DNA of 64,000 nucleotides, taken from assembly GCA_944470555.2 (NCBI GenBank), contig OX104127.1, positions 53,248,934-53,312,933 of the forward strand, read 5' to 3'. The stretch is from Heterobilharzia americana (Eukaryota; Platyhelminthes; Trematoda; Strigeidida; Schistosomatidae). This document shows, in pieces, positions 58,575-64,000 of the stretch (positions are counted from its first letter, which is position 1; the number at the start of each line of letters is the position of its first letter). The translations under genes were made by a program, and so were the position numbers. The notes under the pieces were generated by a model. It saw only the letters and a list, made by a program, of their open reading frames with translations. It did no database searches and was not told the DNA's origin.

Positions 58575-60425
58575 AGAGTGCCGCCTTCAAAGGAGCTGGT
58601 GATAGATCACAGTTCAAGTTTAACACCCAGAACAGAAAGTGAAGAACGAAACTACAAAGGACATCTTCAACTCAGTCATCAGGACAAAATAGGAGACATT
58701 AAGCAACATCCCTGAAGAAATATGCATGGAAGAACACTGGAACTCTTTGAAAGGGACGTGTTAAGAATAAAAAGAAACTTGACCATTCCAGGGATGAATC
58801 TCAACGGACATATGGAAGCTGATAGAAGAGGAAGAGAAAGATGGTGAAGCAGAAGATGAACCAGTGCAGTGCAGGAATGAACAACAAAAAGAGGAAACAA
58901 ACACAACCTATTAAACAGTACACTGGACAAAAAAGTAGAGAAAAATGCGTGCAAAGATAAAAGACACTTCTATGATACATTGGAAAGTGAAGAAGAACAG
59001 ACTGCAGGTAGGAGAGACAGAGACCTGACAACACTATATCAAATAACCGGGTTAATATCTGGGAGGGAAGAGATCAACTCAGATGAAACCAGCGAGAGAT
59101 AGTGAAGGAAACTTATTTACAAGACAGAGAGCAGAAACAAAGGAAACGATGGGCTGAAAACTTCAAAAAACTCTTGTATCGACAACCACTACCACCTGCA
59201 ACTCGTCCAGAAATACCACCAGCATCCCAGCCACAGAACTACCAGGGAACATAAGCCGTCCGATAGAAGCTGAAGTCTTGAACGACATAAAGTTGTTGAA
59301 ATCCGGGAAAGCAGCACAACAGGATAGAATTCCGCCAGAAACACTGAAAACAGAAGCAAAAACAACAGCAAACATGCTCAACCCACCACTGCAGAAGGTT
59401 TGAAAGGAAGGAAAGGCACCTGCCTATCGATCAAAAGAAGGTCTACCTTGTCAAACCTCCAAAGAAGGTAGACCTAAATGATTTCAAGGACTGGCGCGGA
59501 ATCATGCTACTCTCCTCATAGAGCAAGCAAAAAATTGTGCCGTATCATCCTGGAGAAACAGAACAATGCTCTGGATTCGAAATGACAGCCAGAACAGGCT
59601 GACTGGCTGGCTTCAGGAAAAACAAATCATGTGCGGATCAAACTGCAACACTACACCACACATCATCAAAGAACAAAGAATAGAATAGCAATCAAATGCA
59701 ACTTTACCTCAAATTCATCCACTCTGAAAAGAACCCCGACAGCGTCGACTAAGAAGTAAGTTGGTATTTGTATCAACACTACAGATGGCTACAAATCTTT
59801 ATCAACTTCATTCAACATTTATATGACAACGTCACATGTAAAGTGATTCACAATGGAAAGCTCAGTGACACCTTCGAAGTGAAGACAGGAAGGAGTAAGA
59901 CAAGGCTGCAGCCTACTATCAACGATCATCTTCCTGATTGTGGTTGACTGGATCATGTAGCAAACCATGAGGAGCTGTGAGGAGATGGGCATACGCTGGC
60001 TGGCTGCTAGCTGGCTAGCTGGACCAATGAAAAAATCTCACGAGAAGATCTGGATTTCGCCACCGATGACGATTTCTCTCTAATGTCTTGTCGCACAAAC
60101 TCGAAGATCCACGCACGAAAACCAACAAGTTGACAGAAGAGATGGGTTGAGGCAGAGAAAGAAGACGGGACTTCAAGTGAGTGTAGAGAAGATGGAGTTG
60201 ATGAAGATACCTAACCAACAACAACAACAGCATCAACAACAGCAAGCACCAATCACCGTTTATGGGAGAAATCTGAAGGAAGTAGTTCATTTCATCTACA
60301 CCTACACCTACAGCTACACCTACCTAGGTGGCATAGTTTCAACTACAGGTGGCACAGATACAGATGACGACGTCAAAGCCAGACAGTATGAGAAAGACAG
60401 CAACACAGGCGTTCCTGTATTAATC
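58575..60425 (+). mobile_element. RTE-clade LINE, internal segment lacking both ends
   Basis: It starts in the linker between endonuclease and RT (GCCTTCAAAGGAGCTGG), carries an altered fingers region, a decayed palm, LDFATDDDFSLMSC and YGRNLKEVVHF, and stops abruptly after GGCGTTCCTGTATTAATCTG without the LINE 3' end. Loss of the 3' end is unusual for LINE insertion and suggests a later deletion. It lies 200 bases upstream of the last receptor exon. Confidence 0.85.
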
Positions 60426-60629
60426 TGTATTTTGGTTAAGGTTAAGGGGTGAGAAGCACATTTATTACGCCCAATAAAACTTTCCGTTTCATATAAAGGA
60501 ATGACATTGCAACCATTATGAGATGAAATAATTGTTAAAAAGATGTATCAATAAATTTTACGTTATTATTCCTTAATATTTCATCATTTTCTGAATAAAT
60601 TTTTCAAAGTTATATTAATTTTATTCCAG

Positions 60630-60698
60630 GTTCAAAGATGTATACAAATGTCAATTCGAAAATTTAAACAAAAGCATCAAATCAAGTATCCGAATTAA
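60630..60698 (+). CDS. Class B GPCR exon i: helix 8, short tail and stop
   Basis: After acceptor TTTTATTCCAG comes VQRCIQMSIRKFKQKHQIKY, then Pro, Asn and TAA (60696-60698). Joined in phase 0 to NKD it gives NKDVQRCIQ, matching the class B N-K/N-E-V-Q helix 8 start, and the tail is basic. The 11.1-kb intron before it is the longest seen here and holds a CR1 LINE and two RTE copies. An alternative tail exon inside that intron cannot be excluded. A possible weak poly(A) signal ATTAAA lies at 60784-60789. Confidence 0.85.
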   Translation, partial: VQRCIQMSIRKFKQKHQIKYPN

Positions 60699-60887
60699 TC
60701 CTCGTTACCTTACAAATTCCTTACAACTAACCACAGCACCAACAAATAATCTTACATAACTTGTAATTGAAGAAAATTTTATTATTAAATTATAATCTAT
60801 CCTATTTTATGATAACAAAATATCTATAGCCAATGTATTTTCAGTCGGCATTCTAATTATAATAATTATTATTATTTTTCCCTTGGG
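60699..60887 (+). other. Probable 3' UTR and flank of the receptor gene
   Basis: AT-rich and stop-dense sequence after the TAA. ATTAAA at 60784-60789 is the only poly(A)-like hexamer seen before the opposing RTE copy begins at about 60888. Without transcript data the true 3' end is unknown. Confidence 0.4.
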
Positions 60888-62150
60888 TTCCTAGTGAAAT
60901 ATAGAGCTCATGTAACACTTCGCCACCTCACCACCTCAATAACTCCCCTGAAGTCTTCTCAAACTGGCCCCACGACTACACACAAGCTCCCACTTATTCC
61001 TCACACCATCGCCTCCATGTCACCCTCTCATCGGATGCCCAACTCGTCATTTCCTACTTGGGCTACACTCAACAGCATGGCCTGGTGCATGATGTCCACA
61101 ATCGATCTTCTCAGTGTATGCACAATCCAATCCAATCCATCTCCATTCACTTCTGCATATTTGTTGAGTGATAGGTTGTTGGTTGGTTCGTTCTCAAAGT
61201 TTCTTGTTGCATATTCATATTATTCTGGACACCTCATCTCATCTCATCTCCTCTTCAGTATCAAGTGAGAGTAGACAGCAGCTGTTGATATATGTCTGTG
61301 GTTTGTTGGAAATACTCTTCGTAATGCACCAAGTCTCTCAGCCATCACATAGAAACACTGACTCACTCGACTGACATTTGTGTTGAGAATCCGGATCTTG
61401 TTCACGCCTTATGCTGAATGGAATAGAGTGGAATGCAGTGCAGTTCAGTGCAGTGCAGTAGATCTCTACACTGATTGTTTCAGATTATTACAGGAAGGCC
61501 TGTGTTGCTGTCTTTCTCATACTGTCTGGCTTTGACATCGTCATCTGTACCTGTGCCACCTGTAGTTGAAACGATGCTAACTAGGTAGGTGTAGGTGTAG
61601 ATGAAATGAACTACTTCCTTCAGATTTCTCCCATAAACGGTGGTTGGTGCTTGCTGTTGTTGTTGGTTAGGTATCTTCATCACCTCCATCTTCTCTACAC
61701 TCACCTGAAATCCCGTCTTCCTTCCCTGCCTCAACCCATCTCTTCTATCAACTTGTTGGTTTCCGCGCGTGGATCTTCGAGTTTGTGTGACAAGACATTG
61801 GAGAGAAATCGTCATCGGTGTCGAAATCCAGATCTTCTTGTGGGATTTTTTCATCGGTCCAGCCAGCCAGCCAACCAGCGTATGCCTATCTCCTCACAGC
61901 TCCTCACGGTTTGCTGCATGATCCAGTCAACCACAATCAGGAAGATGATCGTTGATAGTAGGCTGCAGCCTTGTCTTACTCCTTCCTGTCTTCACTTCGA
62001 AGGTGTCACTGTGTTTTCCATTGTGAATCACTTTACATGTGACGTTGTCATATAAATGTTGAATGAGGTTGATAGAGATTTGTGGCAGTCTGTAGTGTTG
62101 AAGCAAATGCCAACTTACTTCTCAGTCGACGCTATCGGAGGCCTTTCGAA
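60888..62150 (-). mobile_element. RTE-clade LINE, 5'-truncated, opposed to the preceding copy
   Basis: The minus-strand copy runs from about 62150 (palm region, GVRQ-type block degraded) through the FADD-equivalent box (here FDTDDDF) and YGRNLKEVVHF to CTAGGAACCCAAGGGAAAAATAATAATAAT at about 60888, which retains the RTE 3' tail. With the copy ending at 60425 it forms an inverted pair around receptor exon i. Confidence 0.87.
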
Positions 62151-62511
62151 CTGGAAGTTTTCAACCATACTCTCTTCATCAAATTAATTATACAAGTAAA
62201 TTAACTAAGTGCTAGTTACCAGTCACTGATGCATATATGGTCGATTAGATGTTGAAGTATATTTCGAATTTAAAGCAGTTTTCATTGGATCTTTTGATAC
62301 GCGTTTAGTCTTTTTTGGTACTTGATATTAGGACATACCTGGAACTGAGTACCCATTACCGTAAACGTCCAAGCATTTTTCAGTAATCCAGTGGAACATG
62401 ACAGCCACCTCTGCAATGACACTTGTGAAAAGCTAAAACAGTAATCAAGATGACCTTTGTGAACATGCTGTCTAGTTGTCATAAAACAAAATGAGTAAGA
62501 AACAACGATAT

Positions 62512-62700
62512 TTGTGACTCGTCAGCTTGATTTACCTACACCCAAGTGAGTGATGCTGGAAAACTTTGCTAGTCACAATCAAGTGAATTACCATAATAAA
62601 TATTCAAGCAATATCGGAGCATCCGCATAGGAGCCCGTATGCTGACAGAGATAGAACAATTCGATCCAGTATAACAACGGAGAATTATAAATATCGAGAC
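62512..62700 (-). mobile_element. SM-alpha SINE fragments: hammerhead half and tail
   Basis: GACTCGTCAGCTTGATTTAC is the reverse complement of an intact CUGACGAG half-core with stem I; the GAAA half is missing. The tail GAGCATCCGCATAGGAGCCC follows at 62612 in the other orientation. Confidence 0.6.
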
Positions 62701-62829
62701 GGAAGGTAATTTCTGATTGTTTATCTTCAAGGCACTTATTGACTGGGAACGATGCAGACGAAAATGAATTTGACTAGTCTGTATCCATAGCCTTTCCTAC
62801 TAATCTCAGTTTAGGCTTGTTATTATTTT

Positions 62830-64000
62830 AACAAGACATGTAAGCAAACAGCATTGTTTTCAATTAGATTTCATCAGACTTCACTCTAATATACATAACC
62901 TTCAACTATTCAAGGTAATTCATGAGTCAACGATAATATAGATGAGGATAGTATAAAGGTTAACAGGAATGTTCACTAACGTGCTACTCACTGAGTTGAT
63001 AGAGTAACATATAAACATTGGAATTTCCTAGTCTATTTTTAAGGAATTACTGCTTAGATGTACACTTTATTTTCAATAATATACGTTATAGACAAGTGGA
63101 TGGAAGCATAATAGAGTCTCTACTAGACCCAATCCTTGCAGACTTTTACCTGATCAAATTAGAGAATAGACCATTGAAGGATGAGATCAATAGGCTACAT
63201 ATGTATCACAAATACGTGGATGACATATTTTTTATAGCTGATGAAAATATGGATAAGAACGAACTACTGAGGAATTTTAACAGCATACACCTGTCACTTA
63301 CCTTCACTTGTGAAAAAGAACAGGACAATAAGCTACATTTCCTAGATGACCCATTAAGTAGACGAGAAGAGTGGTCAGTTCAAAGAAACAATTCCGTATG
63401 TCAATACACACTTCCTTAATTTCAATCCTATACGATACGGAAGAAATTTAGTGAAGTGTTTGAAAGCCACAGTAAGGAAAATGTGCTCAGATGATACTCT
63501 CCAGAGTGGATTGTAGTGGATTTTGTATTCATGAAATGAAATAGGTTATCCTTACAATCTTATAAAAAGTAGATGAACAGATTAGAGAAAAGACTTGAAG
63601 CAGTAACCGCTTGAAAAAAACAACTATTCATAAACCTACAATTTAATGGTGATATACTTAATGAGATTCTATTCCACAGGCTGTCAAGAACCATTAAAAG
63701 AATTTTTAATGCAGCTAATCCCTGTAGATCATTTTCTAATCGACGATTTGTTTCATGTCAAACGAAGGGAAAGTTACTCACATGTGTATTTACCAGTTTA
63801 ATTGCTCTTGTGGAAACATTAATATCGGGTATACGACAATGCAATTTAACTAACATATTACCGAACACCTATCTTCATGGTTGGAAAAAGGATAGGTTAA
63901 TTCTCTAAGAAGCTATATTTCGTCACATCTAATTGATAGTGATCACAGAGTTGATAAGGCTAAAGCGTTCGATGTGATTTACTCCGTTCCACCAAACCTT
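62830..64000 (+). mobile_element. Penelope-like element, RT and endonuclease, runs off the window
   Basis: It begins with the terminal segment at 62836-62892 (ACAGCATTGTTTTCAATTAG). The frame 63018-63419 encodes NIRYRQVDGSIIESLLDPIL, ADFYLIKLEN, then MYHKYVDDIFFIAD, the RT catalytic Y-x-DD box, and HLSLTFTCEKEQDNKLHFLD. Downstream, with stops, come LQFNGDILNEILFHRLSRTI and FNCSCGNINIGYTTMQF (YIG-type endonuclease), then EHLSSWLEKG at 63865. The RT motif B is changed from the usual GSPL to ESLL. It is the most complete PLE here; the C-terminal part is cut by the window edge. Confidence 0.85.

Larger units (their letters stand above)
18632..60698 (+). other. Gene span: secretin-family (class B) GPCR, 3' nine exons
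   Basis: Seen: nine + strand blocks, each with an AG acceptor and a GTAAG-type donor (the last ends in TAA), whose phases agree at all eight junctions. Together they encode about 360 residues in order: end of a hormone-receptor ectodomain, TM1 to TM7, and a 23-residue tail. Family landmarks are present: a TM2 His two residues before LF, IEG in TM3, W then P in TM4, N in TM5, PLLG in TM6, WQGF in TM7 and NKDV after it. Known: class B receptors bind peptide hormones at the cell surface and mainly signal through Gs. Inferred: a flatworm neuropeptide or hormone receptor; the subfamily (calcitonin/DH31, PDF, PTH-like) cannot be settled. The 5' exons are missing from the readable part. Introns of about 2-11 kb are filled with transposons. 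Confidence 0.93.

Overview
The window is about 64 kb of AT-rich, repeat-dense metazoan DNA. It most likely comes from a blood fluke (Schistosoma) or a close trematode relative. The basis is tRNA-headed SINEs that carry hammerhead-ribozyme sequence of the SM-alpha type, many decayed RTE-clade (SR2-like) LINE copies, a CR1-clade LINE, and many Penelope-like element (PLE) fragments with YIG-type endonuclease remnants. No prokaryotic operon structure, rRNA gene, functional tRNA gene or CRISPR array is visible. Species cannot be fixed from sequence alone.

One host gene is readable on the + strand. Nine exons (18632-18783, 23111-23214, 31480-31678, 37699-37861, 40270-40333, 44324-44393, 46616-46701, 49314-49491, 60630-60698) join with matching phases at every junction into an open frame of about 360 residues. 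The frame ends in a stop. The product is the end of a hormone-receptor extracellular domain, seven transmembrane helices and a short tail: a secretin-family (class B) G-protein-coupled receptor. The first exon starts in mid-codon, so the signal peptide and most of the hormone-binding domain lie further 5'; I could not find them in bases 1-18631. The gene runs on from outside the window, and roughly 98% of the span seen here is intron.

The rest is repeats. RTE LINE copies: 8966-10060(-), 13655-16915(-, nearly full length), 17590-18450(+), 24561-26394(-), 32078-32908(-), 52682-53894(+), 58575-60425(+), 60888-62150(-). A CR1-like LINE lies at 56796-58262(+). PLE remnants lie near 19.2-20.0, 22.2-23.0, 24.2, 26.7-27.4, 34.9-35.7, 38.4-39.4, 41.8-42.5, 43.3-43.9 and 44.6-45.9 kb, and from 62.8 kb to the end; several are inverted pairs. 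At least four SINE-like families are present. Two contain hammerhead cores, and three or four recur as head-to-head inverted dimers. Long (TA)n tracts are scattered through the introns.

The most notable points are: (i) the receptor appears to have lost both cysteines of the TM3-ECL2 disulfide; (ii) its TM6-TM7 exon is bracketed by a roughly 400-bp inverted repeat, and its last exon sits between two opposed LINE copies; (iii) hammerhead SINEs recur as head-to-head dimers that share a centre, as if the dimer itself spreads; (iv) a second SINE family carries an independent, well-preserved hammerhead; (v) the RTE copies share an insertion in the reverse-transcriptase catalytic box.
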